This document shows positions 9,975 through 19,389 of a DNA stretch of 64,000 bases, piece after piece. Source of the stretch: Sphingobacteriaceae bacterium (GTDB lineage Bacteria; Bacteroidota; Bacteroidia; Sphingobacteriales; Sphingobacteriaceae). Made by a program: the position numbers and the translations under genes. The notes below the pieces were generated by a model. That model made no database searches, had not been told where the DNA came from, and was given only the letters and a program-made list of their open reading frames with translations. How positions within the stretch are numbered: the stretch's first letter is position 1; every line of letters begins with the position of its first letter. The stretch covers positions 496,001 to 560,000 of the forward strand of contig JAGIAD010000029.1 of assembly GCA_017745075.1 (NCBI GenBank), in the 5' to 3' direction.

Positions 9975-10496
9975 TTATCGCCCAAATTGTCCGTTCCTGA
10001 TTTTTTTAGCTGCCGCCTGGTTTATCCTCTGGCAATCGTTTATCTGCTCTTTATACCTTTGGATATCGCCTCTTGATTTAATAAGCGAATCTTGCAAATC
10101 AGCCATTGCGCCTACATTATTGTTTAGTTTTGCATACAAATCGAAACTAGGGCTGTTTTCCGTTTTTTTAGAGATCAGTTCTTTTATCTTGTTATTGGCA
10201 CTCTGGATATCGTTAAGCAGGATGCTTTGCTTACTCATTTCGTTTGCATTATAATCGCGGTATAAGGCAAGTTCTTTAAAACGAACCTGAATCAGATCGA
10301 AATTTGTATTGATATCTTTTCTTAGATAGGATAGTTTTTCGGTTTCCTTTACTTTTTTATCAAGCAGTGTGTATTCGTAATCAGATGCTGCAAAAAAGAG
10401 GTAAATACAGAGAATGGAGAAAAGTGTTAAGAATACAAAATTAAGAATGAACTTGGTATAAGCACTCCTAATTTCGATGGCGTTAATGGGTTTCAT
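9975..10496 (-). CDS. Second TssO-like bitopic membrane protein
   Basis: 173 residues with one N-terminal transmembrane helix (about 16-36, FILNFVFLTLFSILCIYLFFA) and a long helical remainder ending in basic residues. The plan is the same as the neighbouring tssO product, so the two may be paralogues forming a heteromeric membrane channel or collar. It is the first gene of the minus-strand run and faces tssE across a 179-bp divergent promoter region. It occupies the slot where other T6SSiii loci may have tssQ, but it has no lipobox Cys. Family is inferred from position and topology. Confidence 0.55.
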   Translation of the reverse strand: MKPINAIEIRSAYTKFILNFVFLTLFSILCIYLFFAASDYEYTLLDKKVKETEKLSYLRKDINTNFDLIQVRFKELALYRDYNANEMSKQSILLNDIQSANNKIKELISKKTENSPSFDLYAKLNNNVGAMADLQDSLIKSRGDIQRYKEQINDCQRINQAAAKKIRNGQFGR

Positions 10497-10675
10497 AGAG
10501 GTTTATTTTTTCACACAGTAATATTTACAATATTTAATTTGATCATCAAGTTCACCTAAATCCATGCAAACTTTTCCAAATTCACATTGTACAATAACAA
10601 TTTTTAATATTTGTTGTTTGGTTATAAAAACGATATTATTTCTTTTACTTTTAACAAACTTTAAGCCAAACATCC
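10497..10675. promoter_or_regulatory. Divergent promoter region between the tssO run and tssE
   Basis: A 179-bp, very AT-rich gap between divergently transcribed T6SS runs must hold promoters for both. No single -33/-7 pair was convincing enough to place. Confidence 0.45.
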
Positions 10676-11110
10676 ATGTCTGATTTTTTTTTTAACAAAC
10701 CTTTCAGATTTAAATCCATATTTTCTGGTAATGGCCTGCAGCCAACCGACCTCGGCAAATCGATTTCAAACCACATAGAATTGATTATTTTTACCCGCTA
10801 TGGAGAGCACCGGTACAACAACGATTTCGGCTGCGAAATATGGGACCTGGATTTTGAATTAATTGTAAGTGAAAGCATTTGGGAGGAAAAATTCCGCAAA
10901 TCCCTGCTTAAATCGATCACCGATTATGAGTTTAGGATATACAATACCGAAGTAGAAGTACGCATTACGGAGGTTGAGAATGTATATCCATTGCGTAAGA
11001 TAACCGAGATTAAAAAAAAGGTAGATATTAGTGTTAGGGCACTAATAAAAACCACAGGAGAAAAATATTTTTTTAATACTGCTTTATTTCTTAGCCCGCT
11101 ATCAACCTAA
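10676..11110 (+). CDS. tssE: T6SS baseplate wedge protein TssE (gp25-like)
   Basis: 144 residues of the GPW/gp25 family. The block ISNHIELIIFTRYGEHRYN followed by FGCEIWDLDFE (about residues 32-60) is the gp25 signature, including the E-x-R motif region needed for wedge assembly. TssE forms the baseplate wedge with TssF and TssG. The gene is 26 bp upstream of tssF on the same strand, which fits co-transcription. Confidence 0.85.
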   Translation: MSDFFFNKPFRFKSIFSGNGLQPTDLGKSISNHIELIIFTRYGEHRYNNDFGCEIWDLDFELIVSESIWEEKFRKSLLKSITDYEFRIYNTEVEVRITEVENVYPLRKITEIKKKVDISVRALIKTTGEKYFFNTALFLSPLST

Positions 11111-11136
11111 ACAAAAACGCCCAAAATTTTCTACAT

Positions 11137-13002
11137 ATGAAGCCAGTTTTTTATTCATCAAAAGATGAAATCCGCAACAGAATTTTAAAAAATGCCGAAG
11201 ATTTTTGGAATGTTAAAGACAGTAATGAATTTGACCCGCTCGTAAAGCTAATTATTGAAGCATTAAGCAATGAGCTTTTCAATGTAGCGAACGACGTTAA
11301 AAACCTGGAGAACAGGATCTTCGATAAAATTAGCCGCATTTTGGCGCCCGATCACTTAACCTCATCGTTACCTGCCCATGCCATTATCCATGCCAGCCCT
11401 ATCGAAGAAGAAGACTACCTTTCGCCATATACCCAGTTTGCCTATAAGAAAAATATCCAGCAGGAAAATGACAAGACCAAAAAGACCGACATATTCTTTA
11501 GCCCGCTGCATACTGTAAAAGTTCACAACGCATCGATAAAATACATTGTTACCGGGAATACGTTTTTTAATATAGAACAATCGAGTAAACAGCCAAGGTT
11601 AAATACGCTACCGGGTACTGCTGTCGAAAAAAACACCTTATATATCGGTTTTAAAGGCCTAAAAAGCTGGATGGACTTTAATAAACTGAACTTATTTTTT
11701 GATTGGAAAAATTACTCGGTACCTGAAAATACTTACGATCTGTTATCGTTGGGCAGGTGGTTCTACAAAGACAATGAACTTACGGCCTATACCGAACGCT
11801 TTATGGATGAGCCCTTAACAGGCAAAACTGAAGCGCCTTTCCGCCATAAGCAACTACTTAACCTGATTAAAGCTGATGTTTTACAGTTTTACAGCAACCG
11901 GTTCGTTACCCTGGGAGGGCTGAATGATTTTAATATTGATGAAGGTAAAGAACTTCCACCTGTTTTCGCAAACATTTTTCAGCCGGCTACACTAAACCAG
12001 ATCGATGAAAAAGTGAAATGGCTGAAAGTTGTTTTCCCGGCAGCCATCAACCAGGAAATGCTGAACGAATTGCATATTTACATTAATGCATTCCCCGTGG
12101 TAAATAAAAAATTAAGTCAGATTAAACACAGGCTTAAAACCATGAATAATATTATACCGATTAAAACTGAATCGGCAGACCAAATGCTTACGGTAGAAAA
12201 CCTGAGGGATAATAAAGGCAAAAGTTATAATGAAATCCCTTATACCAACGAGAATGAAAAAGGAGACGGTTCATTTTCAATCCGGTATGGTGGTACCGAA
12301 CGTTTTGATACCAGGAATGCAAAAGAACTGGTTGATTACCTTTTTGAATTACTAAGAGATGAAAAAGCCGCCTTTTCGGCCTACGGACCGGATTTTTTAA
12401 GTACCATTCTTAAAAACCTGGAACAGAATATTGCGCTCATTGAGCAAAAAAGCCGCTCGGCCTTGAAAGATATTAAGGAGTTACCGAGCTACATTGTATT
12501 AAAACCGATTGATGATGCCGATATTTTATTTTTAGATATATGGGTTACACAGGCTGAAGAAGCCAACCACATTAATGCCGGTAGCCGCCTGGTTGTATAT
12601 GATAATAATAAGGTAAACGCGGAGAGTATTTTTTTATTGAGCCAGACAAAAGGTGGCCGCTCGAAACTGAATGCAACCAACCGCGTGCAGGCTTATAAAT
12701 ACGGCTTAACCACCGCCGACAGGATTATTACAAAGGCTGATGTGATCAATTTTTGCCGTTACGAACTGGGCAACAAATTAAAGGGCGTTACCCTGGCCAA
12801 AGGTTTAATTATGGACAACAAACCCAATGCAGGCTTTATTAAAACTACCGATATATTGATCGAACCGGCAGACCAGCTTAATCTTAGTACACAGGATTGG
12901 GAAGAACTGTTGAGTTTAACCCTGGCAAAATTAAACTTAAGGAGTACCATGAATGTGCATTACCGTATGTTACTAAAGCCGGTGCTGTACAGAGCGGTTT
13001 AA
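11137..13002 (+). CDS. tssF: T6SS baseplate protein TssF
   Basis: 621 residues. The N terminus contains the conserved block FDPLVKLIIEALSNELFNV (about residues 28-46) followed by PDHLTSSLPAHAIIHASP, characteristic of TssF, the gp6-like wedge subunit. The rest is a mixed alpha/beta baseplate fold ending in a region resembling the gp6 C-terminal ring. It is cytoplasmic with no signal. The gene follows tssE by 26 bp. Unlike most loci, tssG is not the next gene on this strand: it lies 580 bp away pointing toward tssF. Confidence 0.85.
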   Translation: MKPVFYSSKDEIRNRILKNAEDFWNVKDSNEFDPLVKLIIEALSNELFNVANDVKNLENRIFDKISRILAPDHLTSSLPAHAIIHASPIEEEDYLSPYTQFAYKKNIQQENDKTKKTDIFFSPLHTVKVHNASIKYIVTGNTFFNIEQSSKQPRLNTLPGTAVEKNTLYIGFKGLKSWMDFNKLNLFFDWKNYSVPENTYDLLSLGRWFYKDNELTAYTERFMDEPLTGKTEAPFRHKQLLNLIKADVLQFYSNRFVTLGGLNDFNIDEGKELPPVFANIFQPATLNQIDEKVKWLKVVFPAAINQEMLNELHIYINAFPVVNKKLSQIKHRLKTMNNIIPIKTESADQMLTVENLRDNKGKSYNEIPYTNENEKGDGSFSIRYGGTERFDTRNAKELVDYLFELLRDEKAAFSAYGPDFLSTILKNLEQNIALIEQKSRSALKDIKELPSYIVLKPIDDADILFLDIWVTQAEEANHINAGSRLVVYDNNKVNAESIFLLSQTKGGRSKLNATNRVQAYKYGLTTADRIITKADVINFCRYELGNKLKGVTLAKGLIMDNKPNAGFIKTTDILIEPADQLNLSTQDWEELLSLTLAKLNLRSTMNVHYRMLLKPVLYRAV

Positions 13003-13582
13003 CCTAAACTCGATAATATTTAGTGAAAAAATGTTTTATTAACGTCCCCTACTAGATCAATTCGTTATGCTGAATTCATTTTACAAGTAAATAGTATTTT
13101 CAATTGCCTTATAGCTACTACGTGGTCAGCATCTTTTTAGCAGGAAAGACCCTGAAATAAATTACCTTCGGTGAGCTCGCTTAAGACTCGGTTTACTACA
13201 TAGCTTTCCGCTGCGCTACAGGTCAGGGTGACGACCGTTTTAAATTAAAAGCGGTTTAAACTACTAAAAAGCAATATTAATTGTCGAACTCAGGCTTATG
13301 ACAACACTCACGCAAACCACTGAAAATCAGAGGTTTTTTTTTAGCAACATAAGACATCTAAAGGAGCATCTAAGCTTAGATGTTTCAGGTAGCTTAGGTG
13401 GTAAATCAAACAGCGTAATGTTTATTTTTTATCACCACCTTAGGCAACTGAGATCACCTGAGTTTTACAGGTGGAAAAATTTAAAACTAATTTAACCACC
13501 ATATAAAAACGTCATGCTTATTTTTTCAGGGCCTAGCCCTGATGTTACTCAGCAATGATGACTTTTTACAGTCTGATATTAC
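13003..13582. repeat. Hairpin-rich intergenic region between convergent tssF and tssG
   Basis: A 580-bp gap without a convincing gene. It holds several inverted repeats: a perfect 16-bp palindrome CATCTAAGCTTAGATG (13367-13382), the pair AGGTGGT/ACCACCT (13396-13402 and 13434-13440), CACCTG/CAGGTG around 13455-13473, and CAGGGC/GCCCTG near 13530-13545. The first half includes a REP-like passage around 13190-13235 of the GCTTTCCGCTGCGCTACAGG type that recurs in Sphingobacteriaceae genomes. A 65-codon open frame inside is mostly made of hairpin sequence and is rejected as a gene. Confidence 0.6.
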
Positions 13583-14521
13583 CTATAGATACACCGTATA
13601 ACCTAAATAAACACTTTCGGCATGCTCGCTTAATACCGTCTCCTGATAATCAGGCGCGGTTAGGAGCTCTACATTAACCTCGGCATCAACCGGCATTAAA
13701 TAACTAAGGGCCATATCCAGAATGGCTCTGTTTTTTTGTCCGGGGATAAATTTAATCAGTTCCTGAGGTGAGGTTGGGCCAATATTGATGTTATAGGCTT
13801 CGTGTTCTGGAGTAAAGCTATCGCCTATGATGGTATCGATGCCCAGCGCACTTCCGCCCAGCTGCATCTGCATTTCTTCGGCAATTTTTACCGGTGCAAT
13901 ATTTGCCGTGGCATCCACTATGGTAAGCGGCAGGTTAAACAACGCTGTAAGCACTTTTGATACAAAACCGATATCGTTTCTTTTTTGCTGGATTTCTGGC
14001 AACAGGTGCATCCAAATGATGCTCTGTTCTTTGTTAAGCAAGCTAAATTCATCCCAGCCAAATTCAAAAATCTGACTTAAATCGGAATAAGTTGTTTTTT
14101 TGTCGAGCATATTCTCATATAGCTCGGTCATGATCCTTACATAATTAATTTCAGCATCAAAAGGGGTAAAAAACAATCTGGCTTCTTTTTCTTCTTCTCT
14201 CCTGTCCCTGATATCTTTAATCATCGATTCCTCATCCATACCAGCACTGCCGGTTGGCGGGCGATGGAAAAGTCCTTCAGGCAGCATATCATACAATCCT
14301 TCACGATTGGTCGTAATACGGATGCGTTCATGCCTCCTTTTTTCCGAATAATAAACAGTGGTATTCTCTATATCTTTTGCAAAAGCACGTTTATCAGGAC
14401 CAAGCGGGATAATCTCAACCTTGTCGGCGGCGATCACTTTGCGTTCGATCAGGTCGGCAGCATGCGCCACAGCCTTGTAGTCTGTAAAGAGTTCGTTATT
14501 AATAAAAGTTTCTTTTTTCAT
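13583..14521 (-). CDS. tssG: T6SS baseplate protein TssG
   Basis: 312 residues. Segments such as LLPEIQQKRNDIGFVSKVL and the C-terminal LLTAPDYQETVLSEHAESV with its final YLGYTVYL fit the Bacteroidota TssG type, which joins two TssF chains in the wedge. The assignment rests mainly on length, on being the only remaining baseplate slot in a locus with tssE, tssF and tssK, and on partial motif recognition. The gene converges on tssF and diverges from tssN, so it has its own promoter, which is atypical because tssF and tssG are usually adjacent and co-oriented. Confidence 0.75.
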   Translation of the reverse strand: MKKETFINNELFTDYKAVAHAADLIERKVIAADKVEIIPLGPDKRAFAKDIENTTVYYSEKRRHERIRITTNREGLYDMLPEGLFHRPPTGSAGMDEESMIKDIRDRREEEKEARLFFTPFDAEINYVRIMTELYENMLDKKTTYSDLSQIFEFGWDEFSLLNKEQSIIWMHLLPEIQQKRNDIGFVSKVLTALFNLPLTIVDATANIAPVKIAEEMQMQLGGSALGIDTIIGDSFTPEHEAYNINIGPTSPQELIKFIPGQKNRAILDMALSYLMPVDAEVNVELLTAPDYQETVLSEHAESVYLGYTVYL

Positions 14522-14602
14522 GTAAACTTTAAGCTTGCATTTTTGTTATAGAGTAAATTTTTATTATCGAAAAATAAGCATTATTTCAACTACTAAAGAT
14601 AC

Positions 14603-14610
14603 TATATTTG
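14603..14610 (+). promoter_or_regulatory. Candidate Bacteroidota -7 box for tssN-tssK
   Basis: TATATTTG matches the TAnnTTTG -7 consensus and lies 25 bp before the tssN ATG in the 114-bp gap divergent to tssG. No perfect TTTG -33 partner was found at the usual spacing. Confidence 0.45.
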
Positions 14611-14635
14611 CAGTACATCACATCTATAAAAATTA

Positions 14636-15529
14636 ATGGACGTTAAATCATTTTTTATTCGCTTTCTCTTATTTCCGTTGATCTTTTTTGTTTCAACGGC
14701 AGTACTTTCTATCATCAACAAAAAAAACCAGTTTCTTAATAACAAAAAACTTATTGTAAGTGTTCTGCTCATCGGCATTATTTTGGCAATCCCGGGTTTT
14801 TCGGGCTTCCTCAATTTTAATTTTATGCCCTGGGGCTATATTATTTGCTGCATTTATTACATTTTAATGGGTTCAGTATTTGTTTACCTACTCACAAAAT
14901 ACTACCCAAAAGATGTGCTGGAACGGAAGGTTTTTATCTTTTTTGCCACTTTAATTTCGGCTATCCTGGCTGTTTATTTATTCCAGCTGGCCTTTAACTG
15001 GCTAAGCTCGGTAAATTTCGGGTGGTTCGGCGCTGGCAGCATTACCTGTTTTTTTGTTCCGCTTATTTTTTGGTGGGCTTATGTTTCATTGCTGAGTATT
15101 CCTTCCGAAATCTACAAGATCTGGAAATACCCTGATACCCCTTTGGACATCAATATGGACCACGTGGATTTTAACAGATTACTGGTTTTGGAACTGGAAT
15201 TGTACAAAAAAAGCACTGATCCGGAGCCACTTAAAGTAAAAGTTAAAGCCGTAGAAAACATGAATTTCGGCATGTGGTTCCATAAGTTTATTGACGATTA
15301 TAATCTCAAGTTTGCCAAAAGCCCGGTGGAGTTTAGAAGCGATGACATGGAGAATTATAAATGGATATTCTTTATTAAGACCTCCTTTTTTAAACGTAAT
15401 ATCTTTATAGATCCTGATCTGGATATTATAGAAAACGGCATTACAGAAAAAATGACGATTTATGCAAAACGCGTGTCAGAAAATATAAATAAGCCTAACG
15501 AAGTTGGAGAAAGTGCTATCTTTATCTAA
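14636..15529 (+). CDS. tssN: T6SSiii inner-membrane protein TssN
   Basis: 297 residues. The N-terminal 165 residues contain about five hydrophobic helices (near 5-23, 40-58, 66-84, 97-117, 132-152), followed by a cytoplasmic C-terminal domain of about 130 residues. This many-span N terminus with a soluble C terminus is the TssN plan, one of the membrane-complex proteins specific to T6SSiii. The gene is 21 bp upstream of tssK and probably co-transcribed with it; TssK would dock the baseplate to such a membrane complex. Confidence 0.78.
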   Translation: MDVKSFFIRFLLFPLIFFVSTAVLSIINKKNQFLNNKKLIVSVLLIGIILAIPGFSGFLNFNFMPWGYIICCIYYILMGSVFVYLLTKYYPKDVLERKVFIFFATLISAILAVYLFQLAFNWLSSVNFGWFGAGSITCFFVPLIFWWAYVSLLSIPSEIYKIWKYPDTPLDINMDHVDFNRLLVLELELYKKSTDPEPLKVKVKAVENMNFGMWFHKFIDDYNLKFAKSPVEFRSDDMENYKWIFFIKTSFFKRNIFIDPDLDIIENGITEKMTIYAKRVSENINKPNEVGESAIFI

Positions 15530-15550
15530 TCTACATTAAAAACATTTACC

Positions 15551-16690
15551 ATGATAAAGCCGCTAAAATATAAATCCATTAACTGGATTAATGGCATGAA
15601 GCTTTCCAGTGATCATTTTACGCTGAGTGATCTCTACTTGCAGGACTTTGTACGCGATGCTGCTTCTCTTCATTTAAACAATAGCAATTACGGATTTTTA
15701 CCTCCTTTTGCAGGCTACAAAAGCTCGCACGATATCGAAATTATAGAAAAAGCAACCAATCATATCGAAGTGCGGGTAAGATACTGTAATGCCATTACGC
15801 CCGAAGGCTGCCACATTGATATTGTACAGTCTGATAATATGGATACGTTGGTCCATAACCATTATTTCGGCCAGTCTGAGCCCCGGAACTATGTGATATT
15901 ATTGGTGGTTAACCCATTTAACCGGGTGCCAACAGGCATGCCGAATCCGGATGAAAGCCCGATCCGCTATCCCGAACTGGCAAAAAATTACTCGATAGCC
16001 GTTTTACCTGAAAATGAAGTAAGCGCACAAACCACTGACAGCTATTTTCTGACTATTGGACAGGTGTATTACGAAAACGGAAGATTATCGATTAACAATA
16101 ACTATATCCCGCCGAGCTCAACAATAACAAGCCACCCTGCACTGATCAGGTATTACGAATCGTTCAGTGTGCTATTGAATGATTTACAGCTGGCTGCTTT
16201 CAAAATTATCGATAAAACCGGAGGCCGTGATAATATAACACCATTAGGCAAAAACATCCGTTTAATTTCCGAGAAGATTGTAGATTATATTGCGGGCTTG
16301 TTTTACGAATACAGGAATATTGCCTACCGCGAATCGCCGGTGGTTTTGGCAGGTTATTTTTCGAGTTTGGCACATATCTTTTTTACTGCCATAAAACTGA
16401 TCGATCCACGCGAAAGAGAAGAATTACTTAAATATTTCTACGAGTGGAAAGATGTAACCCCTGGCAATTTTGAAGAACTTTTGGCAAAAACCATCGAATT
16501 GGTTTACGACCATAAACAGATTAACAACAGTATGGTAATGGCCAGTGAGTTTATGAATGTACTGGTAGCATTATGGAATAAATTGAGCGGTTTAGAATAC
16601 ATCGGCCAGCGCAAAGAAAATATCGTAGTTGCCGAACAGCAGGTTGTACAGCAGGTACAAGCCAGAAAAACCTGGACATTGCTTGATTAA
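15551..16690 (+). CDS. tssK: T6SS baseplate-membrane adaptor TssK
   Basis: 379 residues beginning MIKPLKYKSINWINGMKLS. The W-x-x-G-M-x-L-x-x-x-H-F pattern (about residues 12-23, WINGMKLSSDHF) corresponds to the N-terminal W-x-G-x-x-L/M-x-P-Q-H-F signature of TssK. The remainder is a beta-rich shoulder and a helical C-terminal half. TssK joins the baseplate to the membrane complex. This Bacteroidota form is shorter than the roughly 440-residue proteobacterial protein. A terminator lies 29 bp after the stop codon. Confidence 0.85.
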   Translation: MIKPLKYKSINWINGMKLSSDHFTLSDLYLQDFVRDAASLHLNNSNYGFLPPFAGYKSSHDIEIIEKATNHIEVRVRYCNAITPEGCHIDIVQSDNMDTLVHNHYFGQSEPRNYVILLVVNPFNRVPTGMPNPDESPIRYPELAKNYSIAVLPENEVSAQTTDSYFLTIGQVYYENGRLSINNNYIPPSSTITSHPALIRYYESFSVLLNDLQLAAFKIIDKTGGRDNITPLGKNIRLISEKIVDYIAGLFYEYRNIAYRESPVVLAGYFSSLAHIFFTAIKLIDPREREELLKYFYEWKDVTPGNFEELLAKTIELVYDHKQINNSMVMASEFMNVLVALWNKLSGLEYIGQRKENIVVAEQQVVQQVQARKTWTLLD

Positions 16691-17005
16691 AATTTTTCTC
16701 GGAGCAAATTATAAAATGGAGCTGTACCACTTAATTGGCGGTACAGCTTTTTAATTTGTATAATTCCAAGTTTTAGAAACATCTTAAAATACAATAGAAG
16801 GATCTTTTGGAAAAAAAGAAAAGCACAATGCCTTATTTTATAAAATATGTAGATGTAATGTAGATACTTTAAGCGTTCGGGTAGACGTTCTGTAGAATGC
16901 TAAAATTAGGTTACAGCAAGTTGCATATATAATTTTGTTGTAAATGCCGCAGGTAAACATGTTTGAACCGGGCAATTCTCTAATCAATATTCAATTTAGA
17001 AATAT
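16691..17005 (+). other. Intergenic region between tssK and the TPR gene
   Basis: A 315-bp AT-rich gap with the tssK terminator in its first 65 bp and presumably the promoter for the TPR gene in the rest. Short ATGTAGAT-type repeats occur around 16850-16862. No gene seen. Confidence 0.4.
16720..16752 (+). terminator. Intrinsic terminator after tssK
   Basis: The stem AGCTGTACC (16720-16728) pairs with GGTACAGCT (16740-16748) and is followed by TTTTT. It is a classic intrinsic terminator 29 bp past the tssK stop. Confidence 0.85.
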
Positions 17006-19282
17006 ATGCAGCAACAACAAAGCAAAATAGATCTCGAACATTTGCAGTCAATTTACAACGAAGGCGATTTTCTGGAATGCCTTAAAGCTACAGATTTTTT
17101 CCTGTTGGTTAATCCTCAAAATCACGACGGTCTGTTACTCAAAGCAAAATGTGCTTTTGAATTGTCTTTTGATCATGATACCGGTAATAATTATTTGGAC
17201 ATTGCCATTAACAGTTTTGAGGAATTGCTGAATCTGGTGCCTGCACACGAAGAATCGATGTTATACCTGGCCTATATTAACATTACTATTACAGGTACGA
17301 ACTTATCGAAGGCTATATCCTATTGTACTCAACTTACAGCCTCTGCAAATTTAGATACACGGATTAAAGCCATTACTTATCGTCAGGAGGCCTATTTCCA
17401 AACAGGCGAAATAGATCTTTCATTGAAAGACTTGGAGCTTTTAATAAAATTAAACCAGGCACATGCGCTTGAAACCCGCAGTTTGACCGATCAGAAACTG
17501 GGTGATTTATATGTGAAAAAAGCAAACCTTTATCTTTACCATAAAAACAACAGTGCCAAAGCACTTGAAATTTTTAAAGAAGGGTTAGCGCACGGGTATA
17601 AGGATGTATATGTCTATATCCTGATCGCTAATCTCGCCATTGATCACCAGGATTATGAATTAGGCGGAGAGATAGCCCAGATAGCTTTATTTTCGAGCAA
17701 TGCCAATGTCGATGAGGATCTAATAACCCTATATGACCGGCTAAATGAACTGACCCAAAAGGGCATCATTAACCAATCGATTGTATATGCAATGTTTATT
17801 GCACGTAAAATATATCATGAGCACCTTGGATACGATACCGTTGAAATGTTGAATTTCGCGCAGCATTACATTAAGGTATATCCCGATTGGTCTATCCCCT
17901 ATCATTACGCCGGTGCTGCATTGTACGAAGCCCAAAGCTATGGTGAAGCCCTTTCATACTTAGAAGAGAGCTTAACACATGGTGGCCTGGCACTTGGCCT
18001 GCAACGTTTTATTGAAGTATCTTACCGGGTAAAGGGCCAACTGCCGGTAATAGAAAACTGGCCTGTTGATTCTCCGGTTATGTATTATAACGCGGGGGTA
18101 AACTTTTTCGAAGAATCAGAAAGAAATATCCGCAACACGAGCAATGCGGGTGAACTGTTGAAAATAAGGGCAAATTTTTATAAAATTTCTTACGGTAGTT
18201 TTTATGATTACTTCTTCAACGGCAGGGGAAATGGCACCCACAATGAGCCACATATTTTCTCTATGTGCTGCAATAACTATGGCATAGCTTTAAGCGAGTT
18301 GGGCGAATATGAGACCGCCGTTGAAGTTCATCGACTGGGTTATACCCTATCTCCCTTTTGGGAACAATTATCTTCACTGGCTACCGCCTTGTTCGCACTT
18401 AAAAGATACGAAGAAGTAATTGAGGTAACCGAACAGGCCAGCGCTTATGGCAGTGAATATTTAGGATTTGAAGATTATATAGATTTGAAGGGCAAGCAGC
18501 TCGAAGCAATCTATAATTTAGGCCGGAAAGAAGAGGCAAATAACCTTTTAAATTTAATAGAAGCAGAATATAATAATTTTATTTCGGCCAATATAAATGA
18601 ACTTACCGAGCAGGATCGTTTCTTATTAAGCCAAAGATACATCGTTGTGCAAAACATACGCCATGACCTTTTGAGTGAAAATAGCCTCGAAAATGCGGTT
18701 CAGGTATGGCAGGATCAACTGGATAAAAATCCCGACGATAATTCGTCATGGTATATGCTGATGCAGAATTACTTTCAACTGAAAGATTACCGGCAGTGTA
18801 TTGCCTGCGCCGATAATTATCAGTCAGTTAAAGGTACAGCGATTACAATCGATTCGGTTCAGAAAGTGTATTATATGCGGGGCATGTCATACCTGTACCT
18901 AGGCGATTATGTTAGGGCAAAAGAAAATCTGAATAACCTGCTCGATAATTGCCAGCCAGGAATTGAAACCGAGGAAAGTACGATCTGTGATGCCAATATA
19001 AACCTGGCCCAGTGTAGCTATGCCTTGGAACAATGGGATGAATGTATGGACTTTTCTCTGGCGGCAGTTGCCTGCTATGATAGAAATGGCTGGAAATGGG
19101 ACGATATCCGGTTACGGGCCACTTTACTATATGCAGATGCCTGCAAAGCGGCCGACGAAACTGATGCGGCCATAGGAACGGTAATTAACATCCTGAAAGT
19201 AATGCCCGACAATGAAGAAGCACTGAAAAGGAAAAAGGAATGGAAATCAGGCGGCTTATTTTCTTTCCTGAAAAAGCGGTAA
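17006..19282 (+). CDS. Large TPR-repeat protein beside the T6SS
   Basis: 758 residues, almost entirely helical, with many tetratricopeptide-like repeats, for example around residues 20-50, 400-470 and 575-640 (segments such as SLATALFALKRYEEVIEVTE). No signal peptide or membrane helix is visible, so it is probably a cytoplasmic scaffold. It ends in a basic LFSFLKKR tail. It lies 315 bp after tssK with its own likely promoter. The link to secretion rests only on location; it might hold T6SS components or be an unrelated adaptor. Confidence 0.7.
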   Translation: MQQQQSKIDLEHLQSIYNEGDFLECLKATDFFLLVNPQNHDGLLLKAKCAFELSFDHDTGNNYLDIAINSFEELLNLVPAHEESMLYLAYINITITGTNLSKAISYCTQLTASANLDTRIKAITYRQEAYFQTGEIDLSLKDLELLIKLNQAHALETRSLTDQKLGDLYVKKANLYLYHKNNSAKALEIFKEGLAHGYKDVYVYILIANLAIDHQDYELGGEIAQIALFSSNANVDEDLITLYDRLNELTQKGIINQSIVYAMFIARKIYHEHLGYDTVEMLNFAQHYIKVYPDWSIPYHYAGAALYEAQSYGEALSYLEESLTHGGLALGLQRFIEVSYRVKGQLPVIENWPVDSPVMYYNAGVNFFEESERNIRNTSNAGELLKIRANFYKISYGSFYDYFFNGRGNGTHNEPHIFSMCCNNYGIALSELGEYETAVEVHRLGYTLSPFWEQLSSLATALFALKRYEEVIEVTEQASAYGSEYLGFEDYIDLKGKQLEAIYNLGRKEEANNLLNLIEAEYNNFISANINELTEQDRFLLSQRYIVVQNIRHDLLSENSLENAVQVWQDQLDKNPDDNSSWYMLMQNYFQLKDYRQCIACADNYQSVKGTAITIDSVQKVYYMRGMSYLYLGDYVRAKENLNNLLDNCQPGIETEESTICDANINLAQCSYALEQWDECMDFSLAAVACYDRNGWKWDDIRLRATLLYADACKAADETDAAIGTVINILKVMPDNEEALKRKKEWKSGGLFSFLKKR

Positions 19283-19355
19283 AAATAATGTAGGTGCATT
19301 TTAACGACGAAGTTCTTTTAGTTTACAATCATCACTGTACATGTTGGTTATCTGC

Positions 19356-19363
19356 TATCTTTG
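19356..19363 (+). promoter_or_regulatory. Candidate -7 box for the two-component operon
   Basis: TATCTTTG matches the Bacteroidota TAnnTTTG -7 consensus and lies 26 bp before the response-regulator ATG. A clear -33 element was not found. Confidence 0.4.
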
Positions 19364-19389
19364 TGTTTTTGCTGCTAAAACCATAAAAA

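Noticed and set aside
13298..13495. 65-codon frame in the tssF-tssG gap
   Set aside because: It is built largely from inverted repeats and has no start context or similarity to known small proteins.
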